DNA of 64,000 bases from Beijerinckiaceae bacterium (lineage in GTDB: Bacteria; Pseudomonadota; Alphaproteobacteria; Rhizobiales; Beijerinckiaceae): contig JAJPIC010000017.1 in assembly GCA_021324915.1 (NCBI GenBank), forward strand, positions 1-64,000. Direction: 5' to 3'. Of the stretch, positions 25,219 through 33,361 are shown piece by piece (the stretch's first letter is position 1; the number at the start of each line of letters is the position of its first letter). The notes beneath the pieces were generated by a model, which searched no databases, was not told the DNA's origin, and worked only from the letters and a program-made list of their open reading frames with translations. A program made the position numbers and the translations under genes.

Positions 25219-25873
25219 TCGAGAGATAGGTCATCGGCAATTCGAGCAAGGCCTCGGGCCCGTGCATGGCGCCCGAATCGAAGAGTAGAGAATCGCCGGG
25301 CGCCAGCCGATAGACTTTGTCGCCGTGCCGGTAATCGACGAGTCCGGTCAGCATATAGATGAATTCCCGTCCGGCATGTTGGAAGGCCGTGTAGGGCTCG
25401 GCCTCCTTCTGCAGCGTGATCAGGTAAGGCTCGACCATGATATCGCCGCCGAGCGCGTGGCCGAGCAATTGGTAGATGTGGCCGACTTTCGAGCCGCGCC
25501 GCTCGATGATGACGCCCTGGTCGGCCTTCACATGCGAACAATCGCGCTGCTCTTCGAAAGCAGCGAAGAGCGCCGACATGGGCACGCTGAGCGCGGCTGC
25601 AATCGATTGAAGCGACGACAGCGACGCCGAAATCTGCCCGGTTTCGATTTTGGACATCATGCCCGTCGAAATCTGCGCGGCGCTGGCGAGATCGGAGACG
25701 GACAGATTATGCCGCCGGCGCAATTGCCGGATTTGACTGCCAAGTGCCCGCTCCAACGTGCGCGCGTCACTGGGCGGCGCATTGGAAAGGGTCAATAGTC
25801 TTTGCGGCGCCTCCTCCGCGCCTTGCGACATGTCCGGAGGCGTTTCCGCCAATGATTTGGCTTTGCGATTCAT
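25190..25873 (-). CDS. XRE family regulator with C-terminal cupin domain
   Basis: A 227-residue regulator. HTH_XRE at residues ~43-100 (SQIRQLRRRHNLSVSDLASA, then STGMMSKIETGQISASLSSL), followed by a cupin sensor (~130-225; REFIYMLTGLVDYRHGDKVY, APGDSLLFDSGAMHGPE). Such proteins control amine, polyamine and amino acid catabolism (PuuR-like). It is convergent with the GlxA-type gene and overlaps its end by 29 bases. A role in the methylamine locus is likely by position. Confidence 0.9.
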   Translation of the reverse strand: MNRKAKSLAETPPDMSQGAEEAPQRLLTLSNAPPSDARTLERALGSQIRQLRRRHNLSVSDLASAAQISTGMMSKIETGQISASLSSLQSIAAALSVPMSALFAAFEEQRDCSHVKADQGVIIERRGSKVGHIYQLLGHALGGDIMVEPYLITLQKEAEPYTAFQHAGREFIYMLTGLVDYRHGDKVYRLAPGDSLLFDSGAMHGPEALLELPMTYLSIIVYQRDQT

Positions 25874-26231
25874 GCTCTCGATCGCTCTTCCCTGACGAAT
25901 GGGCGCAGTCTAGAGGAATTCAAATGACGACGCTATATGGCCGCCCGGGCCGAACATCGGCCGCTCGAAGGCCGAGCCATGACCTAGCCCACGCCTGCGG
26001 CACGTCGCAAATCTTTCAAGGCCGCGAACACAGGCGCCCGCGCTCCATCGGCACGTAGCGAATCGGCGCTTTGCAGAGGCTTGCCGGCCTCGCCGGTTCG
26101 GCTTCACTCGGAATCGATAAAAATTCCGCGATGCAGACCAATTCATATTTGCAGGGTGAATAAAATAAACTATAGCTGCGCTTACCGGGGGAGTTGGCGC
26201 GTTAGCCCAACGCGCTGGAGCTATTTATTGC
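25874..26231. other. intergenic region with promoter-like stretch and hairpin before the TIR gene
   Basis: No gene is seen in these 358 bases. Bases 26110-26175 are AT-rich and include TTGCAG (26149-26154), 16 bases, then TATAGC (26171-26176), a reasonable sigma-70 promoter for the TIR operon. A 7-bp hairpin, GCGCGTT / AACGCGC (26197-26215, loop AGCCC), sits directly before the GGAG that serves the TIR start codon and could affect its translation. Confidence 0.45.
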
Positions 26232-28004
26232 ATGAATGCTCCGGTTTTCATTACGCATTCTTCGCTCGACTATAAGAAGTCCCGGGCGATCGTCGACGCT
26301 CTCGAAAGACATGGAATAAAGTGTTGGATCTCCGAGCGCGATATCGGCGCCGGGGAGAATTACGGCGACGCGATCGTCGACGCCATCGAGAGCGCCTCGG
26401 TCATGGTGCTCGTCTTTTCGGCGAATGCGAATAATTCCGACGAAATCAAAAAGGAGATCGCGCTCGCAAGCCAGCGCAAGATCACCGTGATCCCCGTCCG
26501 GCTCGAGGATACGACGCCGAGCAAGGCCTTCCGCTACGAGCTCGTCACGCGCAATTGGATCGATCTCTTCGCCGATTGGGACAATGGAATCGAACGGCTC
26601 ATCGAACGCATATCCGCACTGACCGGTACGAATGTACCTCAATTTATCCCGCAGAAGACTCTTTCCCCGAGCCGCCCGCCAATTTGGATTGCCGCCGCCA
26701 TTTGGATTGCCGCCGCCATGGCCTCGGTCGGCGCGGTCGGATCCTATTTTCTGCTCTCGGCTCACCATGGCGAGCGGCAGGTCTCGGTCGCTTCGATTGT
26801 CCCGGCCAATCCGGCGAGCTCCGGGGGAGAAAGCGAGCCGCCGCCCAGTCCTTCGAGCACAGTCGATTTCGAAGCGCCGACGCAAGGCACAGCCAATCCC
26901 GCCCCGGCTCCCGCGCCGGCGCGCACCCCCACGCAAAGCGAAGCGGCGGCGCAGAGCGAGCCCCCGCAAAGCGCCGCCGGCATAACGGATGTCCCGCAAG
27001 CTCCGCACGCGCCGGAAACGGTGCCCGCAAAAAGCTCGCTGGTTTCATCGGCCGACCCTGCCGTTGCGAAAGCTGCTGTTCCCGCAACGCCGGTCGTGCA
27101 AACCGCCGCGCTCGTCCCTGTTGCGCCATTGAAGCCGAAATCCGAAAGCCCGCCGCCATCTCCGGCCAAGCCGGCAACTCCCGCCATTCCCGAAGTGAAG
27201 ATCGGAGCGCCGGCCATCGAGGCGAATACGCTCGGCGGACAAATCTTCAAGGACTGCCAAAACTGCCCCGAAATGGTCGTCGTGCCGCGCGGCGCCGCGG
27301 TGCTGGGCTCGCCGCTCGGCGAACCGGACCGGCAGTCGAACGAAGCCGAGCCGCATGTCGTCACGATCGCCGCCCCGTTTGCAGTCGGGCGTTTCACGGT
27401 GACATTCGACCAATGGGCGGCCTGTGTCGGCGATGGCGGCTGCAATAATTACACGCCGGACGACGACGGCTTCGGCAAGGGCAATCGGCCGGTGATCTTC
27501 GTTTCCTGGAACGACGCGCGGGCCTATGTCGATTGGCTCAAGAAGAAGACCGGCGCGTCCTATCGCCTGCTGAGCGAAGCGGAGTGGGAATATGCCGCGC
27601 GCGGCTGCACCGATACGCATTGCACCAATGCGCCCTTCTGGTTCGGGACGATCAGGCCGGAGGTCGCCAATTACGATTCGCGCTATGCCTATGAGGGGAG
27701 CCCGAAGGCCGAGCGGCAATTGCAGACCCTGCCGGTCGACAGCGGGAGGGCCAATCCTTTCGGCCTCTTCAACATGCTGGGCAACGTCCAGCAATGGGTC
27801 GCGGATTGCTGGAATGCGACGCCGAAACAGACATCGGACGGCGCCCCGGTTTTGACCGGCGATTGCGCCGATCGCGTCATCCGCGGCGGCTCCTTCTCCG
27901 ACAAGCCGGGAAGCCTGCGTGCAGCGGCGCGCTCCTGGGACGATGCGAACGACCGGGAGTCGCCCAATATCGGCTTCCGGGTCGCAAGAACGCTGTCATA
28001 CTGA
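26232..28004 (+). CDS. TIR domain - transmembrane - FGE-sulfatase-fold protein
   Basis: A 590-residue three-part protein. Residues 1-130 are a TIR_2 domain (PVFITHSSLDYKKSRAIVDA; HGIKCWISERDI; DEIKKEIALAS with E75 near the position of the NADase glutamate). Residues 151-175 are one hydrophobic helix (PPIWIAAAIWIAAAMASVGA). Residues ~180-335 are a Pro/Ala/Ser linker. Residues ~340-590 are a formylglycine-generating-enzyme-type domain (VPRGAAVLGSPLGEPDRQSN; SYRLLSEAEWEYAARGC; NPFGLFNMLGNVQQWV; RVIRGGSFSDKPGSL; NIGFRVAR). The paired active-site cysteines of true FGE are absent from the RGGSF segment. Predicted topology: TIR inside, FGE fold in the periplasm. It heads an operon with a caspase-like gene. 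Confidence 0.9.
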   Translation: MNAPVFITHSSLDYKKSRAIVDALERHGIKCWISERDIGAGENYGDAIVDAIESASVMVLVFSANANNSDEIKKEIALASQRKITVIPVRLEDTTPSKAFRYELVTRNWIDLFADWDNGIERLIERISALTGTNVPQFIPQKTLSPSRPPIWIAAAIWIAAAMASVGAVGSYFLLSAHHGERQVSVASIVPANPASSGGESEPPPSPSSTVDFEAPTQGTANPAPAPAPARTPTQSEAAAQSEPPQSAAGITDVPQAPHAPETVPAKSSLVSSADPAVAKAAVPATPVVQTAALVPVAPLKPKSESPPPSPAKPATPAIPEVKIGAPAIEANTLGGQIFKDCQNCPEMVVVPRGAAVLGSPLGEPDRQSNEAEPHVVTIAAPFAVGRFTVTFDQWAACVGDGGCNNYTPDDDGFGKGNRPVIFVSWNDARAYVDWLKKKTGASYRLLSEAEWEYAARGCTDTHCTNAPFWFGTIRPEVANYDSRYAYEGSPKAERQLQTLPVDSGRANPFGLFNMLGNVQQWVADCWNATPKQTSDGAPVLTGDCADRVIRGGSFSDKPGSLRAAARSWDDANDRESPNIGFRVARTLSY

Positions 28005-28055
28005 AAGTTGAAAATGGCCGGGGGCTTTATTGCGGATTGGGAATAGAGGCACGTC

Positions 28056-30710
28056 ATGATTACGCAAAGGATTGGAATAGCTCTCGGCTGGCTCACCTTT
28101 TTGTTCTTCGCGTTGAGTACGGCCGGCTCCTGCCTTGCCGCAGACGATCATCCGAGCACGCCGACGCGCCGCGCCTTCGTCGTCGGCGTCCAACGCTACG
28201 TCGATCGCGATATCCAAAGCCTCACGCGCGCCGATGCCGATGCGGAAGACGTCGCCTCGGATCTTCAAGACATAGGCTTCGACAAGAAGAACATCACGCT
28301 CGCCAGGGACATCCGCACGAAAGACGATTTCGACAAGAAGTTTCAAGCCTTCCTCAAGACCGTCAACGAAGGCGATATCGTCTACTTCTTCTTCTCGGGT
28401 CACGGCATCGGCGTTCCGGCAACCAATACGAACTATCTCCTGCTCGCCAATCTGCAGAGCCTCAAGACCTATACGCGCAACCAGCTCCTCGAAGGCGACC
28501 GGCAGAACAACGATATCATCGCGCTGAAAATGCCATCTTACGAGGGCGCCTACGAGACGGACGAGATTCCGAAGGATGGCGTCTCGGTCACCGAGATCAT
28601 GCAATCGATCGCGCAGAAAAAGCCGAAGGTCGCGCTTCTCGTGCTCGATGCCTGCCGCTCGCTGCCGCCGGCGACCAAGGATATTCGGGAAATCGAGCGC
28701 AGCGTCGATTCAGGCAGCCGGCTTCTGCCGAACAACGAACTCGCACCGGGCTTTTTGGTTCTGTTCTCCGCCTCCTTCGGCGAGACCGCCATCGAGAGCT
28801 TCGGCAATGACGACACGCGCCGCAATTCGCTGTTTACGGAAGTCCTGCGCTCGGAGATGCAGCGTCCGGGGCAGACGCTCATCCAATTCGCCGAACGCGT
28901 AAGGCTCGTCGTCAGCAAATTCGCGGCAAACGGCGGCTCGGGCTATCAGCAGGACCCGGAATATTTCGAGAATCTCGGCATCGCCAACACGTTCGCGCTG
29001 GTCGATTCGATCGGCGCCGAGCGCTTTCCTCTCCAACAACAGGCCTGCGACGGCGCCGAAGAGGACTGGAAGCAGATAAGCCAGAAGCCGGAGCGCGAAA
29101 CGCTCGAGCGTCATTTGCGGCGCTTCCACGATTGTCCGACGGCCGAGCTCGCCCGGCACTCCCTCGTCAACCTCGTGAACTCGGCGGAAGACACCAAGCC
29201 AGTCGTCATTCCCGTCAACCGCGAGATCGACGAATGCGATCGCTTGGCGGCTTCGGACAGCGACACGGCACGCCCGCCGGAAGTTCCAGGCGTGCCGCTC
29301 GGCGCAATCGATCCCGACAAGGCGATCAAGGCGTGCAACAATTCGATCAAACTCAATCCGCGCGTCGCGCGCTATCTCTTCAATCTCGGCCGCGCCGAGG
29401 AAGCCGCCGCCTACGCGGTGGGCCCCGACGATCCGCAGCGCCAGGACAAGTTGACCGAAGCGCGCGCGGCTTTCCACGATGCCGCCAATCTCGGCTATGT
29501 CGCGGCGCTCTACGGAATTGCCGTGTTGGACTATACCAACGCGGCGAGCCAATATCGGGATGAAGACAACAAGGATCTGGTTGAAGCGGCGAATCAGGGC
29601 TTCCCGCCCGCCATGTACGAACTGGGGCTCAGATATAAATTCGGCCTCTTCGGCACCGAACCCGATTTCAGGCAAGCCTATGAATGGATGGCCAAGGCGG
29701 CGGAAAGCGGATCGGTCGCCGCCATGGTCGACGTCGCCTGGGCGCTCGACCTTGGCCAAGGCGTGAGCCCGAATGCGCGCCGCGCGGTGGAATGGGCCGA
29801 GCGCGCGGTCGATGCCGGCTCGACGCGCGCCAAACTCGCGCTCGGCGTCTTCTATTATTCGAACAGCACGCTTCAGGACTATACCGAATCGCTCCTCTGG
29901 TTCGGGCGCGCCGCCGCGGACAATGATCCGGCGGCGCAAAATTACCTTGCCATTATGATGGAGAATGGCTGGGGCCTGCCGATCGCCGAACCCGAGATCG
30001 CGGCGCGCTATTACCGGCTCGCGGCGCACGGCGGCAATGAGGATGCGGAGATCGCGCTGGCCGACCGGCTGCGCTCCGGGCGAATCCTGTCCAATCCGGA
30101 AAACGGCACCAACGAGGTGATCGATCTCCTGAACCGGGCGCTGAGCCAGGGCTCGGCGCGAGCTGCAGTCGATCTCGCCGAGATCTATCGGACCGGCGGA
30201 TTTGGCGAGCCGAAACAGCCTCTCAAAGCGATGCAATATGCCTATCAGGCGATCAAGCTCTCGGTCGAAGCGGATCCGACCAAAGACGACGGCGATCCCT
30301 TCTATGAGATCAAGGCGGGCATCCTGCTCGCCGAAATGGCGGTCAACGGCCAGGCAAACGACGTCAACGGCAATCCGCTGCTCACGCAAGACGAGATCGA
30401 CCGCTTGCAGCGCTTTTACGGAAAGGTCGACGATGCGACCCGCAAAGTGCGCGTGCGCCGGCTGGACGTTCAGCTCAATTGTTCCGGAACCGCAAGCTGG
30501 CCGAAGCCCATCTGGGTCTGGGATTGGGGCAGGTCCGAATCGCCGACCGAGTCGCAATTCCGCAGCCTGGAGCGGCAGACGAAGTGCTACGACAACACGG
30601 TCCTGCGGCGCACGCTGATCGCGAGCTTCGCGCTGGCGCGAAAAGATAAAGTGCCCTTTGCCGATTTGATCGCCCAGCAGATCAAAGCCGCCCAAGCGAG
30701 CCAAGAATGA
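28056..30710 (+). CDS. exported caspase-like (peptidase C14) protein with Sel1 repeats
   Basis: An 884-residue protein. An N-terminal signal peptide (IGIALGWLTFLFFALSTAGS) is followed by a caspase-fold domain (~38-300): RRAFVVGVQRY, VYFFFSGHG with catalytic His116, and ALLVLDACRS with catalytic Cys200. A linker with TPR-like segments leads to a run of Sel1 repeats (~480-770; YEWMAKAAESGSVAAMVDVA, YTESLLWFGRAAADNDPAAQ, ARYYRLAAHGGNEDAEIALA). C14 peptidases cleave after Arg/Lys or Asp; Sel1 repeats bind partners. The gene begins 51 bases after the TIR-FGE gene, with AGAGGC as ribosome binding site. Export is unusual for a caspase homologue but fits a periplasmic meeting with the FGE domain. Confidence 0.92.
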   Translation: MITQRIGIALGWLTFLFFALSTAGSCLAADDHPSTPTRRAFVVGVQRYVDRDIQSLTRADADAEDVASDLQDIGFDKKNITLARDIRTKDDFDKKFQAFLKTVNEGDIVYFFFSGHGIGVPATNTNYLLLANLQSLKTYTRNQLLEGDRQNNDIIALKMPSYEGAYETDEIPKDGVSVTEIMQSIAQKKPKVALLVLDACRSLPPATKDIREIERSVDSGSRLLPNNELAPGFLVLFSASFGETAIESFGNDDTRRNSLFTEVLRSEMQRPGQTLIQFAERVRLVVSKFAANGGSGYQQDPEYFENLGIANTFALVDSIGAERFPLQQQACDGAEEDWKQISQKPERETLERHLRRFHDCPTAELARHSLVNLVNSAEDTKPVVIPVNREIDECDRLAASDSDTARPPEVPGVPLGAIDPDKAIKACNNSIKLNPRVARYLFNLGRAEEAAAYAVGPDDPQRQDKLTEARAAFHDAANLGYVAALYGIAVLDYTNAASQYRDEDNKDLVEAANQGFPPAMYELGLRYKFGLFGTEPDFRQAYEWMAKAAESGSVAAMVDVAWALDLGQGVSPNARRAVEWAERAVDAGSTRAKLALGVFYYSNSTLQDYTESLLWFGRAAADNDPAAQNYLAIMMENGWGLPIAEPEIAARYYRLAAHGGNEDAEIALADRLRSGRILSNPENGTNEVIDLLNRALSQGSARAAVDLAEIYRTGGFGEPKQPLKAMQYAYQAIKLSVEADPTKDDGDPFYEIKAGILLAEMAVNGQANDVNGNPLLTQDEIDRLQRFYGKVDDATRKVRVRRLDVQLNCSGTASWPKPIWVWDWGRSESPTESQFRSLERQTKCYDNTVLRRTLIASFALARKDKVPFADLIAQQIKAAQASQE

Positions 30711-30782
30711 GCGAGCCGATGATCAAGTTTGATCTTCCGTTCGGCATCGGTTTTTGAGGATTCATATTCCAAGGAGAGTCCC

Positions 30783-31976
30783 ATGATTGCGAAGTCAGGT
30801 CTTCTCAGAAGTTCAGGTTTGGCTCTTCTCGGCGCCTTTGCCCTGGGCTCGTTCGTTGCCGGCGATTCGGCACCGGTTCGTGCCCAATTCGGCATCATCA
30901 ATGGAATTTTGGGCGGCGGGGGCTTCGGTGGTGGCGGCGGCTATTATCATCGCGGCTACGGCCATCGCCATTACAGCAACCGGGCGAGCCGACCCCACCG
31001 CGAAGAGACGGACTCCTCCGATAGCGAAGCGAGCGGAGACTCGAGCAGAGAATCGAACCGCGCGCTCGCCAATCTCGCCCCGCCCTCGAGCCGGGATCAG
31101 AGTGCCGTATTGAAATCGATCTCCATGAGCGAAACACTGGTCGAGGTCGGCACGTCCGACGACGATCAACTGACCGGCAAGACATTCAGCAGCGAGGCCG
31201 ACCGCGACTATACGAGCAAAATCGATCAATTGATTCAAAAGATACAGACGAACCAGGATTCGCACCAGAACAAGGAAGGCGACGTCACCGAACACGCCAT
31301 TCTCGAAGCGCTCACGGACGCGATCATCAAAACCAAGCTCGCTCGATTCGAGACTTTTCTCGGCGAGAACTGGTCGGCCGAGCGCTTACGCGTGATGATC
31401 CTCGACCATGTCTATCGCGACATCGACGGTTTCTTCGCCGGCACCAAAGGGGCTATCGCGATGAGCGATCTCACGACGATGATCAACAAGGCGGCGCGCG
31501 AAGTCTATGTGCAATTGTTCGAGACGTCCGAGCTTCTTGCGGCCAATCGCGGTTCGACCCTTTTCCTGCAAAGGCTCTATCAATCGCACGGCGACCTGAA
31601 GGACAATGTGCGCGAGGACACCGAGCAGTTCCTCATCGAAGCCTCGAGCGCCGGCACCTCCTCTTTCGATCCTCTGTTCCGGCGCGATCTCAATTCTTAC
31701 GCGCTGCGCTATCGCGCGGAACGGATCATTTTCGATTGCCTTTCGGACAATGTGGATTCGATCACGGCGTCCAATTCGGGAATGGCTTCAACCGCCGCGA
31801 TCGAAAAGCGGCTGCTCGAAGTCGACAGGCAGCAATGTTCGAAATGGGTCGCAAATCAGATGATCGGCGCGGATAAGCAGTTGAAGCCGCAAGATCCGAT
31901 GCCGCTGCGCGTCATCTGGTCGGCCGACGGCCCGAAGGACGATCCGTCAATGTATGGGCATGCGTCGGACTCATAG
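30783..31976 (+). CDS. exported protein with Gly/Tyr/His-rich segment and unknown helical domain
   Basis: A 397-residue protein. ATG at 30783 follows AAGGAGAG. The signal peptide (LALLGAFALGSFVAGDSAPV) is followed by a Gly-rich stretch and YYHRGYGHRHYSN (residues ~40-65), a Ser/Asp/Glu-rich segment (~70-95), and ~280 residues of mostly helical sequence (EHAILEALTDAIIKTKLARF; EDTEQFLIEASSAG) without a family I recognise. Two Cys near the end (FDCLSD, RQQCSK) may pair. It lies 72 bases after the caspase gene on the same strand and is probably the third member of that operon. It could be a target, inhibitor or scaffold of the protease (speculation). Confidence 0.75.
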   Translation: MIAKSGLLRSSGLALLGAFALGSFVAGDSAPVRAQFGIINGILGGGGFGGGGGYYHRGYGHRHYSNRASRPHREETDSSDSEASGDSSRESNRALANLAPPSSRDQSAVLKSISMSETLVEVGTSDDDQLTGKTFSSEADRDYTSKIDQLIQKIQTNQDSHQNKEGDVTEHAILEALTDAIIKTKLARFETFLGENWSAERLRVMILDHVYRDIDGFFAGTKGAIAMSDLTTMINKAAREVYVQLFETSELLAANRGSTLFLQRLYQSHGDLKDNVREDTEQFLIEASSAGTSSFDPLFRRDLNSYALRYRAERIIFDCLSDNVDSITASNSGMASTAAIEKRLLEVDRQQCSKWVANQMIGADKQLKPQDPMPLRVIWSADGPKDDPSMYGHASDS

Positions 31977-32208
31977 AGCATCGGACCCAAAAGTGGGAAC
32001 CGGTTTTGGGGTAATCCGATGCGCAGACAAGAGCATCGACCCAAAAGTGGGAACCGGTTTTGGGTAATTCCGATGCGCAGACAAGAGCATCGGACCCAAA
32101 AGTGGGAACCGGTTTGGGGTAATCCGATGCGCAGACAAGAGCATCGGACCCAAAAGTGGGAACCGGTTTTGGGGTAATCCGATGCTCGAACCGGCCAGCA
32201 TCGGACCC
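31977..32208. repeat. four tandem palindromic repeats of about 55 bases
   Basis: Copies begin at 31977, 32032, 32086 and 32140, followed by a 12-base partial copy (32197-32208). Each starts AGCATCGGACCCAAAAGTGG and contains GGTTTTGGGGTAATCCGATG, so the outer arms GCATCGGA / TCCGATGC are inverted, as are the inner CCCAAAA / TTTTGGG. Copies are joined by GCGCAGACAAG; two of them differ by one-base losses. This is the rhizobial type of intergenic palindromic repeat, here amplified in tandem. It abuts the stop of the third gene of the TIR-caspase operon and may act as its 3' end. Confidence 0.92.
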
Positions 32209-32209
32209 G

Positions 32210-32557
32210 CTAGCCTGCACTCCGCCGACGGCTGACGAAAAGCCCGACGGCTAGTCCGATGAGGAAGGCGAGCGTGCCGCGTCCGATCGGACGAAATTCC
32301 GCCTCACCGCCGCGCAATACGATGATCCCGACCGGATCGACGCGGACGCCGCCGCCGCCGGCTTGCGAGCCGCCTGCCTCTTTGCTCGCGCCGCCAAAAC
32401 CCCAGCGCGCCCGCGCCACCGGCACGATCGTGCAGCCTTGCTCTCTGATCGGTTCACCGAAGACTGTCTCGACGCGGGCGGCGCGCCCGAATGTCTCGCC
32501 GACCTGGCGGGCGATTGCGCGCGCCTCGTTCGCTTGTTCCGCCATATGTTCTGCCAT
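32210..32557 (-). CDS. GerW/YtfJ family protein
   Basis: A 115-residue protein with the GerW (YtfJ) core: ETVFGEPIREQGCTIVPVAR, ARWGFGGASK, a Gly-rich loop (SQAGGGGVRVDPVG) and IIVLRGGEAEFRP. It ends in a hydrophobic helix (TLAFLIGLAVGLFV) and SRRRSAG, a tail anchor not found in the Bacillus protein. AAAGGAG lies 4 bases before ATG 32557. Family members support spore germination in Bacillus; in a non-sporulating proteobacterium the role is unknown. Its stop lies 2 bases from the repeat array. Confidence 0.85.
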   Translation of the reverse strand: MAEHMAEQANEARAIARQVGETFGRAARVETVFGEPIREQGCTIVPVARARWGFGGASKEAGGSQAGGGGVRVDPVGIIVLRGGEAEFRPIGRGTLAFLIGLAVGLFVSRRRSAG

Positions 32558-32693
32558 GCGGCTCCTTTCCCGTCCGAACGATCCAGCTCAGAGCTCGAAG
32601 CGCCGATCGAAGCGTCGAACTAAAAGCCTTGCGACGGCAGAAGCTTCCAGGCAGGCTCGCGCGCCGAGCCCTCCTTTCGGCGACCGCGAACGA

Positions 32694-33230
32694 TCAACGC
32701 ATTGAGCCCGTGCTCAAGGCGCTCGAACGGTTTTCACGCCGCTGCAGCTTCTCCGCCATCATCAGATGTTCCTTGAGCGTCGGCAAGGCCTGGCGAGCAG
32801 CGGCGCGGATCAACTTGTCGTCGCCGCCTTTCGCATAGCTTTCGAAATCGGCAATGTCCTTCTTGTGATCGTCGACCATCATATCGACGTACAGCTTGTC
32901 GAAATCATTGGCCGACGCCGAATTGAGCTTGTTGAGGGAATCTTGCGCCTCTGTGTCGAGCGGGGTCTCCTTCGGCAGGTCTTGCTTGTCCTTTGCCAGG
33001 ACGGATTTGAACTTTTCGTTCAGCCGGGTGTGATCTCGAACCATTTTCTCGCCGAAATTCTTGACCCCGGCGCTCGTGCCTTTAGTCGCGGCAATATGGC
33101 CGGCTTGGACTTCGAGCTGGCCGCCGATCTCGGCCTTCTGAACGAATTCGGAAGTCGGGGGCGCAGCTTGAGCGAAAGCCGTGCCGGAGGCAAGGCTCAT
33201 GGCGAAGAGAGCAACGGTGGTTTTTTGCAT
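32694..33230 (-). CDS. DUF4142 exported protein
   Basis: A 178-residue protein. ATG at 33230 has GGAG 8 bases upstream and starts a signal peptide (TVALFAMSLASGTAFAQA). The mature part is a four-helix DUF4142 domain, ferritin-like in pattern (SEFVQKAEIGGQLEVQAG; VKNFGEKMVRDHTRLNEKF; FDKLYVDMMVDDHKKDIADF). Family members are periplasmic or outer-membrane proteins of unknown function, often stress-linked. An ATG at 33269 would add 13 residues ahead of the signal peptide and was rejected. It stands alone. Confidence 0.9.
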   Translation of the reverse strand: MQKTTVALFAMSLASGTAFAQAAPPTSEFVQKAEIGGQLEVQAGHIAATKGTSAGVKNFGEKMVRDHTRLNEKFKSVLAKDKQDLPKETPLDTEAQDSLNKLNSASANDFDKLYVDMMVDDHKKDIADFESYAKGGDDKLIRAAARQALPTLKEHLMMAEKLQRRENRSSALSTGSMR

Positions 33231-33361
33231 GGCGTAATCTCCGCGGAATGGAGTTTCGAAACTGTGCATGCAAACTCTGCCGTGCGATTATTGTTGCATA
33301 GGCTCGCTCGGAGGTCCCGCGGTGCGCGCGAAACTTTCTCGAGCGGCTCTGGAACTGTGCG

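Noticed and set aside
26232-28004. Diversity-generating retroelement target protein
   Set aside because: FGE-fold domains are typical targets, but no reverse transcriptase gene and no template/variable repeat pair is visible nearby.
28710-30704. A 664-codon open frame on the minus strand
   Set aside because: It is antisense to the caspase-Sel1 gene; composition is Arg/Ile/Gly/Ala-rich without any family resemblance.
31977-32208. CRISPR array
   Set aside because: The units are contiguous palindromic repeats joined by an identical short linker; there are no distinct spacers and no cas genes.
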